From an uncultured Pseudomonadota bacterium (GTDB lineage Bacteria; Pseudomonadota; Gammaproteobacteria; Burkholderiales; SG8-41): a stretch of 18,811 nt of DNA. The stretch is taken from assembly GCA_946885605.1 (NCBI GenBank), contig CAMPGR010000073.1:1-18811 (forward strand). The letters are read 5' to 3'. Positions 1-7,639 of this stretch are shown piece after piece (the stretch's first letter is position 1; the number at the start of each line of letters is the position of its first letter). The notes under the pieces are model-generated. The model was given only the letters and a program-made list of their open reading frames with translations. It did no database searches and was not told the origin of the DNA. The position numbers were made by a program, and so were the translations under genes.

Positions 1-1
1 G

Positions 2-439
2 CCGCTCAGCAAGCCGGTCGGGGATGTCAACGCCGTACGCGAGCGGCTCTACGATCTCATGTGGGACGATGTCGGCATCATCCGGAGTGCGGCAGGGCTC
101 GGCCGCGCGGAGGGCGCGCTCGACGAACTCGAAGCGCGGCTCGACGAGACCGGCGTGCCGCAAGGCGATCTCGCCTTCAATCTCACCTGGCACGACTGGC
201 TCAATCTCAAGAACCTGATACTCGTGTCGAAGGCGATCCGCTTCGCCGCGAGGGCGCGCGAGGATTCGCGCGGCGCGCATTACCGTGAAGACTTTCCCGA
301 GGTGCGGGACCTCGCAAACTCGCGCTATACGTGCGTGACGTGGCAGGACGGACGTTTCGACATCTCGATGCGCCCGGTGCAGTTCACGCGCGTCAGGCCC
401 GGAGAAACGCTTCTCGAGGAGAAAACGGCGACAGCGTAA
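2..439 (+). CDS. FAD-binding fumarate reductase/succinate dehydrogenase-like flavoprotein, C-terminal part (5' end outside window)
   Basis: The reading frame is open from the first bases of the window and stops at the TAA at 437-439, so only about 145 C-terminal residues are visible. They resemble the C-terminal helical domain of the fumarate reductase / succinate dehydrogenase / L-aspartate oxidase flavoprotein family. There is a helix with 'LYDLMWDDVGIIRSAAGL', then a helical 'LNLKNLILVSKAIRFAARAR' segment, then the conserved 'SRGAHYREDFPE' motif that precedes the end of these proteins (SRG-H-R-DFPE). The FAD-binding and active-site domains lie upstream and cannot be checked. It probably oxidises or reduces a small acid using FAD. 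It sits 46 bp before the Ldh-family dehydrogenase on the same strand and may be cotranscribed with it. The family call is fairly secure; the substrate is not known. Confidence 0.75.
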   Translation, partial: PLSKPVGDVNAVRERLYDLMWDDVGIIRSAAGLGRAEGALDELEARLDETGVPQGDLAFNLTWHDWLNLKNLILVSKAIRFAARAREDSRGAHYREDFPEVRDLANSRYTCVTWQDGRFDISMRPVQFTRVRPGETLLEEKTATA

Positions 440-485
440 TGCCGTTCCGTGTAGACACCGCCTCGCTCAGCAAGCCCACGACACC

Positions 486-1484
486 ATGCCGCATGTTTCT
501 GTTGGTCAATTGACCGATCTTACCCTCCGCGCGCTGGAAAATTGCGGGGCGTCGCCGACAATGGCGCGCGCCACAGCGGCTGCGCTCGTTGCAGCGGAAA
601 CCGAAGGACTTGCGGGTCACGGCATCTCGCGCGTTGCGCTCTACTGCGAGCACCTGAGAGCGGGACGGGCGAACGGCAGCGCTCGGCCGGCGCGCGTGCG
701 CGAAATGGGCGGCACGTGCTTGATCGATGCGGGCGGCGGGCTCGCGTACGAAGCGGCCGCGCTGGCCGTGCAGGAGGCGATCGCGCGCGCGAAGCGGCAC
801 GGCGTCGCTTTCGTGGGGGTAAGGAACAGCCATCACTTCGGTGCGGCCGGCTATCACCTGAGCCCGATCGCCGAGGCGGGGCTCGTCGGACTTGCCTTCA
901 CCAATTCCCCGGCGGCAATCAACGCGTGGGGCGGCAGGAAACCCTTCTTCGGTACCAACCCGATCGCCGCCATCTTCCCTCGCAGGAACGCGGCGCCGAT
1001 CGTCATCGATCTCTCGCTCACGGAAGTCGTGCGCGGCAAGATCATGCTGCATGCGAAGGAAGGGAAGCCGATCCCCCTCGGCTGGGCGCTTGATCGCGAA
1101 GGCAGGCCGACGACCGATCCGCACGCCGCGCTCACCGGAAGCCTCGCTGCGATAGGTGGAGTCAAAGGCACGATGCTCGCGTTGATGGTGGAACTCCTGT
1201 GCGTCGCATTGACCGGCGCGGCATTGAGCTTCGAGAACGATTCATACTTCGAGCCGGGCGGCAAGCCGGACATCGGCCATGCGCTGCTCGCCATCGATCC
1301 GGCGGCGCTTGCCGGATCGGAGGCGTATTACGCGCGGCTCGAAGCTTTGGTCGACGCTTTGCTGCGCGATGAAGGCGTGCGTCTTCCCGGTTCGCGCCGG
1401 CAGCACGCCGCGGCCCGGGCGCGTGCGGAAGGCGTCGTGCTCTCCGATGCGCTCTACCGCGAACTCGTTGCGCTTGCCGGCTGA
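486..1484 (+). CDS. Ldh_2-family (malate/L-lactate dehydrogenase-like) NAD(P)-dependent oxidoreductase
   Basis: 332 residues, close to the usual 330-360 of the Ldh_2 family (YiaK, AllD, sulfolactate dehydrogenase ComC), which oxidises 2-hydroxy acids or reduces 2-keto acids with NAD(P)H and has a fold unrelated to classical LDH. Visible family features are 'GHGISR' at residues 44-49, whose His45 falls where the catalytic histidine of YiaK-type enzymes lies; 'NSHHFGAAGYH' at 114-124; the 'GTNPIAAIFP' segment; and the later 'GGVKG' + 'LALMVELL' block. The ATG at 486 is the only good start after the upstream gene; no clear Shine-Dalgarno precedes it, so translation may depend on the upstream message. 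The isoaspartyl peptidase starts 6 bp after its stop. The exact substrate (malate, lactate, ureidoglycolate, sulfolactate or other) cannot be assigned. Confidence 0.85.
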   Translation: MPHVSVGQLTDLTLRALENCGASPTMARATAAALVAAETEGLAGHGISRVALYCEHLRAGRANGSARPARVREMGGTCLIDAGGGLAYEAAALAVQEAIARAKRHGVAFVGVRNSHHFGAAGYHLSPIAEAGLVGLAFTNSPAAINAWGGRKPFFGTNPIAAIFPRRNAAPIVIDLSLTEVVRGKIMLHAKEGKPIPLGWALDREGRPTTDPHAALTGSLAAIGGVKGTMLALMVELLCVALTGAALSFENDSYFEPGGKPDIGHALLAIDPAALAGSEAYYARLEALVDALLRDEGVRLPGSRRQHAAARARAEGVVLSDALYRELVALAG

Positions 1485-1490
1485 ACCGCG

Positions 1491-2429
1491 TTGGGACACG
1501 GGTCGGCTTCATATCGTTGCGCGCTCGCGATCCACGGCGGCGCGGGGACGATTTCCCGCAGGCACATGAGCGCGGAGCATGAGCAGCGCTATCGCGAGAC
1601 ACTGACCGAAGCGCTGCGCGCCGGGTATGCAATGCTCGAACGGGGCGAAAGCGCCCTCGACGCCGTCGTGGCGGCGGTCGTCGTGCTGGAAGACTCGCCG
1701 CTGTTCAACGCCGGGCGCGGTGCGGTATTGAACGCAGCCGGCGAGCATGAACTCGATGCCGGCGTGATGGATGGTGCGACGGCGCGCGCGGGCGCTGTCG
1801 CTGCCGTGAGGCGCGTGAAAAACCCGGTGCTTGCAGCGCGCGCCGTGATGGAGCGCACGCCGCACGTGCTGCTTGCCGGTCCTGCGGCCGATAAGTTCGC
1901 GCGGAGCGCGGGTGTGCCCCTCGCCCGTGCCGATTACTACACGACGCCGGAGCGCCTTCTCGCGCTCGAATCGGCCCGTGCGCGCGAGCGGAGCGGACTT
2001 AGCGCGCAGGCGAGCGCGGCCGAGCGCCACGGAACGGTGGGCGCCGTGGCGCTCGATTGCAGCGGAAATCTTGCGGCTGCGACATCGACCGGCGGCTACA
2101 CGAACAAGATGCCGGGCCGTGTGGGCGATTCGCCTCTCGTCGGCGCCGGGCTTTATGCCGAAAACGCGACGTGCGCCGTCTCCGCCACCGGCCATGGGGA
2201 AGCCTTCATCCGCGCGGTGGTGGCCTACGATGTCGCGGCACGCATGCGCTATCGCGGCGAGCCGGTCGCGCGCGCCGCCCGGCGCGCCCTCGACCGTATC
2301 GTGGCGCTCGGGGCGGATGGCGGGCTGATCGCCGTCGATCGTGCGGGCCGCATCGCGATGCCGTTCGTGAGCGAAGGCATGTACCGCGGAACGGCGCGGG
2401 CCGGCCGTTATGCGACCGCGGTGTACTGA
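1491..2429 (+). CDS. Isoaspartyl peptidase / type-2 L-asparaginase (Ntn hydrolase), TTG start
   Basis: 312 residues, the usual length of plant-type asparaginases (IaaA family). These autocleave into alpha and beta chains and hydrolyse isoaspartyl dipeptides and asparagine in the cytoplasm. N-terminal 'IHGGAGT' at 14-20 and 'NAGRGAVLN' around 73-81 are family signatures. The autocleavage site is the Gly181-Thr182 bond in 'RHGTVGAVALD', Thr182 becoming the N-terminal nucleophile. 'TSTGG' at 198-202 and 'GRVGDSP' at 209-215 supply the second threonine and the Arg/Asp that hold the substrate. All key residues are present, so the enzyme should be active. The TTG at 1491 is chosen because no ATG or GTG lies in frame between the upstream stop and the HGGAG motif. 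It has no evident ribosome site and probably relies on coupling to the Ldh gene 6 bp upstream. Confidence 0.88.
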   Translation: MGHGSASYRCALAIHGGAGTISRRHMSAEHEQRYRETLTEALRAGYAMLERGESALDAVVAAVVVLEDSPLFNAGRGAVLNAAGEHELDAGVMDGATARAGAVAAVRRVKNPVLAARAVMERTPHVLLAGPAADKFARSAGVPLARADYYTTPERLLALESARARERSGLSAQASAAERHGTVGAVALDCSGNLAAATSTGGYTNKMPGRVGDSPLVGAGLYAENATCAVSATGHGEAFIRAVVAYDVAARMRYRGEPVARAARRALDRIVALGADGGLIAVDRAGRIAMPFVSEGMYRGTARAGRYATAVY

Positions 2430-2461
2430 TGAGGCGCGGGTCCACATCATGAGAGCGTTTC

Positions 2462-2490
2462 TTCCCATGCATCGGCTATGCCGTTATATT
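2462..2490 (+). promoter_or_regulatory. Candidate sigma70 promoter for the acyl-CoA dehydrogenase pair
   Basis: TTCCCA (2462-2467) and TATATT (2485-2490) are separated by 17 bp, matching the -35 box at 4/6 and the -10 box at 5/6 positions. They lie in the 171-bp gap after the isoaspartyl peptidase. The predicted transcript would have about 100 nt of leader before the ATG at 2601. Found by eye only. Confidence 0.4.
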
Positions 2491-2513
2491 TCGGGAACGG
2501 TTTCGTCGTCGCC

Positions 2514-2538
2514 TCGCGCAGCGGCACCGCTGCTGCGA
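2514..2538 (+). other. Hairpin in the leader of the acyl-CoA dehydrogenase pair
   Basis: GCAGCG (2518-2523) pairs with CGCTGC (2528-2533) around a GCAC loop. The stem extends by TCGC (2514-2517) with GCGA (2535-2538) past one bulged T, giving about ten pairs. No T-run follows, so it is not a typical intrinsic terminator. It may be a structured 5' untranslated element or chance in GC-rich DNA. Confidence 0.3.
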
Positions 2539-2600
2539 TAAAGGCGCGCCGCGCACCTCCTGCTCATCCAACGCCTGCTAACCTGGGGAAACTGTCTGAC

Positions 2601-3857
2601 ATGTACAACCTTCATCTTTCCGCAGAACAACTCGAATTCCGCGACACGCTGCGCGACTTCGTCGAATGCGAAATCAAGCCGGTTGCGCTGCATCCGGACC
2701 GTCTGCAGCCCTTCGAGAAGCCGCTGCTGACCGACCTCCTCGAAAAGGCTTCGCAGATGGGACTGCGTGCGCTTGCGCTTCCGGAAGAGGCGGGCGGTGC
2801 CGCCGCGGACACGCTCACCCTGTGCATCGTGCTCGAAGAGCTCGCGGCCGGCGACGTCGATATCGCGAGCGCACTTGCGCAAACAGCGCTGCTCGCGCGC
2901 GAGATATTCACCCCGGACATGAGCCTGGAAACGCGCGAGCATCTCGCGAAATTCACCGAGGACGATCGCTGCCATCTCGCGCTCGCGGGCGCGCATGCCG
3001 AGGCGGTGGGCTGGTCGTATCACCGTCCGTTCACCGAGAGCGGCGGTTCCCCGTTGACGGCGGTGAAGCAAGGCAGCGACTGGGTGATCAACGGCACTGT
3101 TCCGTTCGTGGCGAATGCGCCGATCGCGAAGCTCTTTGCGGTCGTTGCGCGCACCGGGGAAGCGAAAGCGGGGGCGCGCGCGACGAGCACTTTTCTCGTG
3201 CCGCGCGACACGCGCGGGCTCACCGTCGGGGAGACGATTCGCGCCATCGGCGGCACCGCTGCCACGGGTGCGCCCGGTATTCGCTGGCACCACGGCCCCG
3301 GAGCCAGCGTGACGTTCAAGGACTGCCGAGTCGCCGCCGCGCGCCTCCTCGGGAAGGAAGGTGAAGGACGCCTCGCCGGCGGCGTGCCGGCGCTGCGCGG
3401 CGAGCCGCCGCTCGCGGCCGTGAATCTCGGTGTCGGACGCGCAGCCTGCGAGGCGGCGGTCGAGTACGCCAGGATCCGCCGCCAGGGTGGGCGCAACATC
3501 ATCGAGCACCAGGCGATCGGCGGCAAGCTTGCCGACTGCGCGCTCAAGCTCGAGCTCGCGCGCACGATGATCTGGAAAGCGGCCTGGGCCGCGGACCATC
3601 CGGAAGCCCTCGCCGATCGCAGCCTCCCGGCGCTGCCGCTGCACGCCATGGCCCGCATCTACGCCGCCGAAGCGGTGCACGAGGTGACGCTCTATGCTGC
3701 CGAGTGCTTCGGCGCCATGGGCGTCATGCGCGACATGCCGCTGCAGAAATACGTGCACGACGGGATGGTATTTCTCCACTCGGAAGAGGCCGACACGGCG
3801 TCCAAGCTCGAAATAGCGGAGGCGGTGGCGGGCTATCAGCGGCCAATTGCGGCATAA
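2601..3857 (+). CDS. Acyl-CoA dehydrogenase homologue, signature-degenerate member of a pair
   Basis: 418 residues with the overall ACAD layout: helical N-terminal domain (about 1-120), beta domain (about 125-245) and C-terminal helical domain (about 270-410). The 'RIRRQGGRNIIEHQAIGGKLAD' region (291-312) matches the flavin/tetramer-contact helix, although the usual 'FG' is 'GG'. The signature that normally reads TEP-x-AGSD at the start of the beta domain is missing: residues 129-140 read 'AGAHAEAVGWSY'. Near the C-terminus 'HSEEADT' (393-399) aligns by hand with the 'YEGT' catalytic segment, placing Glu395 at the usual base position. The ATG at 2601 is chosen because the ACAD N-terminus begins there ('LSAEQLEFRDTLRDF') and GGGGA lies 11 bp upstream. 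An in-frame ATG at 2478 would add 41 non-homologous residues. The next ACAD starts 18 bp downstream, suggesting a shared complex. Confidence 0.85.
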   Translation: MYNLHLSAEQLEFRDTLRDFVECEIKPVALHPDRLQPFEKPLLTDLLEKASQMGLRALALPEEAGGAAADTLTLCIVLEELAAGDVDIASALAQTALLAREIFTPDMSLETREHLAKFTEDDRCHLALAGAHAEAVGWSYHRPFTESGGSPLTAVKQGSDWVINGTVPFVANAPIAKLFAVVARTGEAKAGARATSTFLVPRDTRGLTVGETIRAIGGTAATGAPGIRWHHGPGASVTFKDCRVAAARLLGKEGEGRLAGGVPALRGEPPLAAVNLGVGRAACEAAVEYARIRRQGGRNIIEHQAIGGKLADCALKLELARTMIWKAAWAADHPEALADRSLPALPLHAMARIYAAEAVHEVTLYAAECFGAMGVMRDMPLQKYVHDGMVFLHSEEADTASKLEIAEAVAGYQRPIAA

Positions 3858-3875
3858 CGGAAGACAGGAGCAGAC

Positions 3876-5102
3876 ATGGATTTTTCGCTCAACGAGGAGC
3901 AGCGCGGCTGGCAGATGGAGGCGCGCAAATTCGCCGAGGAGGAGATCCGGCCGATCTCGCTCGAGTGCGACCAGACCGAGGGCGGCTTCGAGCCGTGGGA
4001 TTGGGAGATCATCGAGAAGGGCTCGAAGCTCGGCTTTCGTACGCTCGCAGTGCCCAGGCAGTGGGGCGGCCCGGGCGCTGACTTCGTGTCCCAGGCGCTC
4101 GTCATGGCGGAGCTCGCGAAGGGCGACAGCGCGATCTCCAAGGCGTTCAGCCAGAACTGGAAGTGGAGCCATTTGATCGCCTCGGCATGCACCGAGGATC
4201 AGAAGGAGCGCTTCCTGAAGCCGTTTCTCGCCGATCATCGCTACGTCATGGGGCGCGGCATTACCGAGCCGAACGCGGGTTCGGACAACCGCATGCCGCC
4301 GGAGGACGACCCGAAGGCGGGATACCGCGTGCGCGCGGTGCGGCAGGGCGACGAGTGGATCCTGAACGGCGAGAAGTGCTTCATCGCGAACGGCAGCGTC
4401 GGCTCGCTCTTCTTCGTCGATGCGCGCACCAATCCCGATGTGAGCATCAAGGAGGGCGGGACTCTCTTCATGGTGCCCAAGGGAACGCCCGGGTTTCGCA
4501 TCGGCAAAATCTTCAACAAGCGCGGGTGGCGCTTCTACCAGAACGCGGAGCTGATCTTCGAAAACGCGCGCGTGCCGCACGCGAACGTCGTCGGGCAGGT
4601 GGGTACAGGGTCGGTCAAGGCGGGGCGCGGCGACACCACCGGCGGGGATCTCTTCGGCGATCTCGAGCTCGCGGCGAACGCGCTCGGCGTGTGCGATGAT
4701 GCGGTGGAGATGGCGATGCACTTTTCGCGCACCCACCAGCGCGCCGGGAAGTACCTCATGGAGCATCAGCTCGTCCAGTTGAAGCTGAACGAGATGCACA
4801 TGCTCACGGAGGCGCTGCGCTCGTACGTGCTGCGCGTCGCGTGGCTGCACGACCGCAGAGAGCATTCGGCGAATGCCGGCCTCGTCATGAACTATTCCAC
4901 CGACGTCATACAACGCGTGACCCGCCTCAACATGGAGATTCACGGCGCCGAGGGCTGCATGATGAACGCGCGGGCCGAGAAGCTCGTGCGCGATGCGATA
5001 GTGTGGACGCATCTTGCAGGAGATACCGTGCAGCGCGTGAAGGTGCTGAAGCGCCTCGGCAAAGGGGGCCCCGCGGCCGCCGGCACGGGCGCGAGCGACT
5101 GA
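3876..5102 (+). CDS. Acyl-CoA dehydrogenase homologue with intact signature but no usual C-terminal catalytic Glu
   Basis: 408 residues with the full three-domain ACAD fold. The flavin/substrate signature is canonical: 'GITEPNAGSD' at 128-137 and 'WILNGEKCFIAN' at 161-172, followed by 'FMVPKGTPGF' and the 'ARVPHANVVG' strand. At the C-terminus the segment that should read YEGT-x-x-I-Q-R reads 'HLAGDTVQR' (379-387), so by hand alignment Leu380 replaces the catalytic glutamate. An alternative base, as in isovaleryl-CoA dehydrogenase, would sit in the helix around 'GDLELAANALG' (261-271); Glu264 is near but not aligned. The start is supported by AGGAG at 3866-3870, 5 bp before the ATG. Located 18 bp after the other ACAD, it is very probably cotranscribed and may form a heteromer with it. 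The substrate is unknown. Confidence 0.9.
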   Translation: MDFSLNEEQRGWQMEARKFAEEEIRPISLECDQTEGGFEPWDWEIIEKGSKLGFRTLAVPRQWGGPGADFVSQALVMAELAKGDSAISKAFSQNWKWSHLIASACTEDQKERFLKPFLADHRYVMGRGITEPNAGSDNRMPPEDDPKAGYRVRAVRQGDEWILNGEKCFIANGSVGSLFFVDARTNPDVSIKEGGTLFMVPKGTPGFRIGKIFNKRGWRFYQNAELIFENARVPHANVVGQVGTGSVKAGRGDTTGGDLFGDLELAANALGVCDDAVEMAMHFSRTHQRAGKYLMEHQLVQLKLNEMHMLTEALRSYVLRVAWLHDRREHSANAGLVMNYSTDVIQRVTRLNMEIHGAEGCMMNARAEKLVRDAIVWTHLAGDTVQRVKVLKRLGKGGPAAAGTGASD

Positions 5103-5210
5103 TTTCGCTCGCCCGCGATCGCGTATCGCGAAGGTCGCATACCGCGCACCTGTAGAGATCGCGCGACACGCTGTCGGAGATACTCCACACATTTTGCGTG
5201 ATCTGCTGCC

Positions 5211-5239
5211 TTGGCGAACAGCACGTCCTCATATATCGT
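5211..5239 (+). promoter_or_regulatory. Weak candidate promoter for the REC-GAF-GGDEF gene
   Basis: The 199-bp gap 5103-5301 is AT-richer than its surroundings. TTGGCG (5211-5216) is followed 17 bp later by TATCGT (5234-5239), with an overlapping TATATC at 5232-5237. Each box matches about 4/6 of consensus. No clear terminator for the upstream genes was found in the gap. Confidence 0.28.
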
Positions 5240-5301
5240 GCTGGTTGATTTGTCTGTCGTCTCGGCAGCCTTCCTGATGCCGGCCGTGCGTGGAATCACC
5301 G

Positions 5302-6747
5302 ATGGAATCCATATTGAGGGTCCTCCTCCTGGAGGATGCGGCCACCGACGCGGAACTCGAAACGAGCATGCTGCGGCGTGCGGGGATCGCATGCGAGACG
5401 CGAGTTGTCGCCAACGAGCGTGACCTCGTGTACGAGCTGGAGCGCTTCGCGCCCGATCTCGTGCTCTCCGACTTCTCCCTTCCGGGGTTCGACGGCCTGT
5501 CGGCGCTCAGGCTCGTGCGCGAGAAGCGCCCGGACATCCCTTACATCTTCGTTTCCGGAACGATCGGCGAGGAGCGCGCGATCGATGCGCTCAAGCACGG
5601 CGCGACCGACTACGTGCTCAAGAGCAACCTCGCGCGCCTGCCGCCGGCGGTGATGCGGGCGGTGCGCGAGGCCGAGGAAGCGCGCCACCGTTTGAAGCAG
5701 GACGAGAGGGCCGCCCGCATGGAGCGCGTGCGCGCGGTGCAGAGCGGCATCAGCGCGTGCATCGTGCGCATCCGCGACCGCCGCCAGCTCTTCCAGGAAA
5801 TCTGCAACGTGGCGGTGGAGCGCGGGGGCTTCCGCATGGCATGGATCGGGCTCACCGTCGCCGACACCTCCAGCGTGATACCGGTCGCATGGAGCGGCCG
5901 CGACGCCTATCGCGTGGAGGAGTTCATGCGGCGCCCGGCCGAGGTGCTGGGCGAGCGCAGCGTCATCGGGCGCGCGGTCAGGCAGAGAAAGGAAATCGTC
6001 GTCAACCGCATCGAGAGCGAAGCGCGCGCCGGCATTCAGCATCACGTCCTGCCGGCCTATGGCTCGATGATCGCACTGCCGCTCCTCTGCGAGGACGCGG
6101 TGATCGGGTTCTGGGTGATCTACGCGGCCGAGAGCGGGTTCTTCGACGTCGAGGAAACGCGCATCCTCGGCGACTTGGCGGCGGACGTTTCGTTCGCGCT
6201 CGACTACATCGCGAAACAGGAAAGGCTGAACGAGCTTGCCTATTACGATGTGCTGACCGGCCTTTCGAACCGCAACCTGATGCACGAGCATCTGCGCCAG
6301 GCGCTCGCGCATGCCGCGCGCAACGATCGCATGGTGGGGGTCGTCTTCATCGACCTCGACCGCTTCAAGTGGGTGAACGACACCTTCGGGCACAGCGGCG
6401 GCGACCGGCTGCTCAAGGAAATCGCGTCCCGCATCGCCTCGTGCACGCGCGAAGGCGACATCGTTTCCCGGCACGGCGGCGACGAGTTCATCATGGTGCT
6501 CCCCGACCTGCCGAACCGCGAGTCCGCGACCCCGGTGCTGCAACGGGTGCTGGAGTCGATCTCCGAGCCCGTCCTGATCGACGGCTGCGAGGTCAACGTT
6601 AGCTGCAGCATCGGCGCGGCTTTCTTCCCGCACGACGGCGCGGAGCCCGAGATCCTGCTGAGGAACGCGGATGCGACCATGTACGAGGCGAAAGAGCGCG
6701 GCCCCGGGAAGCTGCGCTACTACGGCCGCGAAGCCGACGTCGTCTGA
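5302..6747 (+). CDS. Response regulator with GAF and GGDEF domains: probable diguanylate cyclase
   Basis: 481 residues. Residues 1-120 form a receiver domain with the acidic pair Glu11/Asp12, phospho-acceptor Asp57 in 'LVLSDFSLPGFDG' and conserved Lys107. Residues about 150-305 look like a GAF sensory domain ('LFQEICNVAVERGGFRMAWIGL' type). Residues about 312-475 are a GGDEF domain, starting with 'YYDVLTGLSNRN' and carrying the active-site 'HGGDEF' (391-396). Five residues before that motif is an RxxD inhibitory site, Arg383-Asp386, so product feedback is expected. It should convert two GTP to cyclic-di-GMP when phosphorylated or ligand-bound. No EAL domain follows. The ATG at 5302 has GGAA 6 bp upstream; a GTG at 5290 is an alternative. 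No histidine kinase is visible nearby, so its partner and the GAF ligand are unknown. Confidence 0.92.
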   Translation: MESILRVLLLEDAATDAELETSMLRRAGIACETRVVANERDLVYELERFAPDLVLSDFSLPGFDGLSALRLVREKRPDIPYIFVSGTIGEERAIDALKHGATDYVLKSNLARLPPAVMRAVREAEEARHRLKQDERAARMERVRAVQSGISACIVRIRDRRQLFQEICNVAVERGGFRMAWIGLTVADTSSVIPVAWSGRDAYRVEEFMRRPAEVLGERSVIGRAVRQRKEIVVNRIESEARAGIQHHVLPAYGSMIALPLLCEDAVIGFWVIYAAESGFFDVEETRILGDLAADVSFALDYIAKQERLNELAYYDVLTGLSNRNLMHEHLRQALAHAARNDRMVGVVFIDLDRFKWVNDTFGHSGGDRLLKEIASRIASCTREGDIVSRHGGDEFIMVLPDLPNRESATPVLQRVLESISEPVLIDGCEVNVSCSIGAAFFPHDGAEPEILLRNADATMYEAKERGPGKLRYYGREADVV

Positions 6748-6770
6748 TCGGCCAGGCGGTAAGGAATACA

Positions 6771-6788
6771 GGCCCGCCGCAGCGGGTC
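6771..6788 (-). terminator. Hairpin between convergent genes, possible terminator
   Basis: GGCCCGC (6771-6777) pairs with GCGGGTC (6782-6788) around a four-base loop, including one G-T pair. It lies in the 53-bp gap between the convergent diguanylate cyclase and CmcJ-like genes. Read on the minus strand it is followed by TGTATTCCTT, modestly T-rich, which suits termination of the minus-strand unit better than the plus one. Confidence 0.38.
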
Positions 6789-6800
6789 CTTAGGAGGAGG

Positions 6801-7625
6801 TCAGTAAAAGGCGAAAGCGCGCGCTTCGATGCTCTGGCGCGGTGGTGCACCCGTCGGCGTCTGCGGATCGTTGAACGAGGTATGCGCCGTGAAGCGCGCG
6901 CGGCCGTCTTTCTCCGAATCGAACACCTTGAAGACGAGCGCTTCCTCGCGCTTCATCTCGGGGAAATAGAACCAGCGGTGCGCGGGGTTGTAGCGCAACC
7001 GGTAGGTCTGCCCCACGCGGCCCGGATAGCGGCGTTCCGCAATGAGGAGGTCTTCGAAGACGACGCTCGCCGCATCTGCTATCGCCAGCGGATTCGACTG
7101 GATCGGACGGTTGATCGCGCGCCACACCTGGATGATGGCGTAGCGCCGGGCGAGCAGCGTTTCCGCCTCCTCGGGAAAGAGATCGCGCAGGCGCTGCGGC
7201 GCGGACCATTCGGTGTAGTCGTTGTGCGCCCACAGCACCGGCTCGCGAATCAACTTTGCTTCGCGCTCGTTCTCGTCCCCGGAGCGCAGCGTGTGATCGA
7301 AGACGTGCACCCGCGCGGCGCCCGACAGACGCGCGATCAACTCCGCGACTTCCGGATAGTAGACGGTCTCGATCGCCCCCGGCTCGAAGAAATCGCGCAC
7401 CGCCGTTTCCTGGCTCACCAGCGTGAAACCGTTGTACTCGAGAGTGAGCTCGCGCGCGAGCGGTCGCGCGTTGCGGATTGCGACGCGATGCCACTCGATA
7501 GTCCCGGACGAGCGGCGCCGGATGTTGTTGGGGCCGAAGGTCTCATTGACGAGCTTCTCGCCGGTGTCGGCGGTGTACGGTATCTCCGCCTCGGTGCCCC
7601 GGATATCGACGGCGGTCTCGCTCAT
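6801..7625 (-). CDS. CmcJ/NvfI-family oxidoreductase (non-haem iron-type)
   Basis: 274 residues resembling the CmcJ/NvfI/AsaB family. That family includes CmcJ of cephamycin biosynthesis, fungal NvfI (an Fe(II)/2-oxoglutarate endoperoxidase) and AsaB. Visible marks are 'AHNDYT' at 133-138, an H-x-D pair (His134, Asp136) that would be two iron ligands; 'VWRAINRPIQSNPLAIAD' at 167-184; 'RWFYFPEMKREEALVFKVFDS' at 217-237; and 'FTAHTSFNDP' at 245-254, in which His248 could be the third ligand, followed by 'RQSIEARA'. The small size and single domain are typical. It is the last gene of the minus-strand unit, 14 bp after the DUF1330 stop, with a weak ribosome site. Many bacterial homologues lie outside antibiotic clusters and have no known substrate, so only the family and probable iron chemistry can be stated. 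Confidence 0.82.
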   Translation of the reverse strand: MSETAVDIRGTEAEIPYTADTGEKLVNETFGPNNIRRRSSGTIEWHRVAIRNARPLARELTLEYNGFTLVSQETAVRDFFEPGAIETVYYPEVAELIARLSGAARVHVFDHTLRSGDENEREAKLIREPVLWAHNDYTEWSAPQRLRDLFPEEAETLLARRYAIIQVWRAINRPIQSNPLAIADAASVVFEDLLIAERRYPGRVGQTYRLRYNPAHRWFYFPEMKREEALVFKVFDSEKDGRARFTAHTSFNDPQTPTGAPPRQSIEARAFAFY

Positions 7626-7639
7626 GATGGCCCGCGCGT

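Noticed and set aside
3..476. CGCTCAGCAAGCC repeated at 3-15 and 464-476
   Set aside because: A 13-base exact repeat is expected by chance a few times in a window of this size; one copy is in coding sequence.
2484..5192. Very long (902-codon) open frame on the minus strand across both acyl-CoA dehydrogenase genes
   Set aside because: It runs exactly antisense to two well-recognised genes, is rich in Arg, His and Leu with no recognisable domain, and is the type of shadow frame GC-rich codon bias creates.
5296..6633. 445-codon minus-strand frame opposite the diguanylate cyclase
   Set aside because: Antisense to a gene with intact REC, GAF and GGDEF motifs; low-complexity composition and no motif of its own.
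6792..6800. AGGAGGAGG, a near-perfect ribosome site on the plus strand
   Set aside because: No start codon follows at a useful distance, and the frame downstream is antisense to the CmcJ-like gene.
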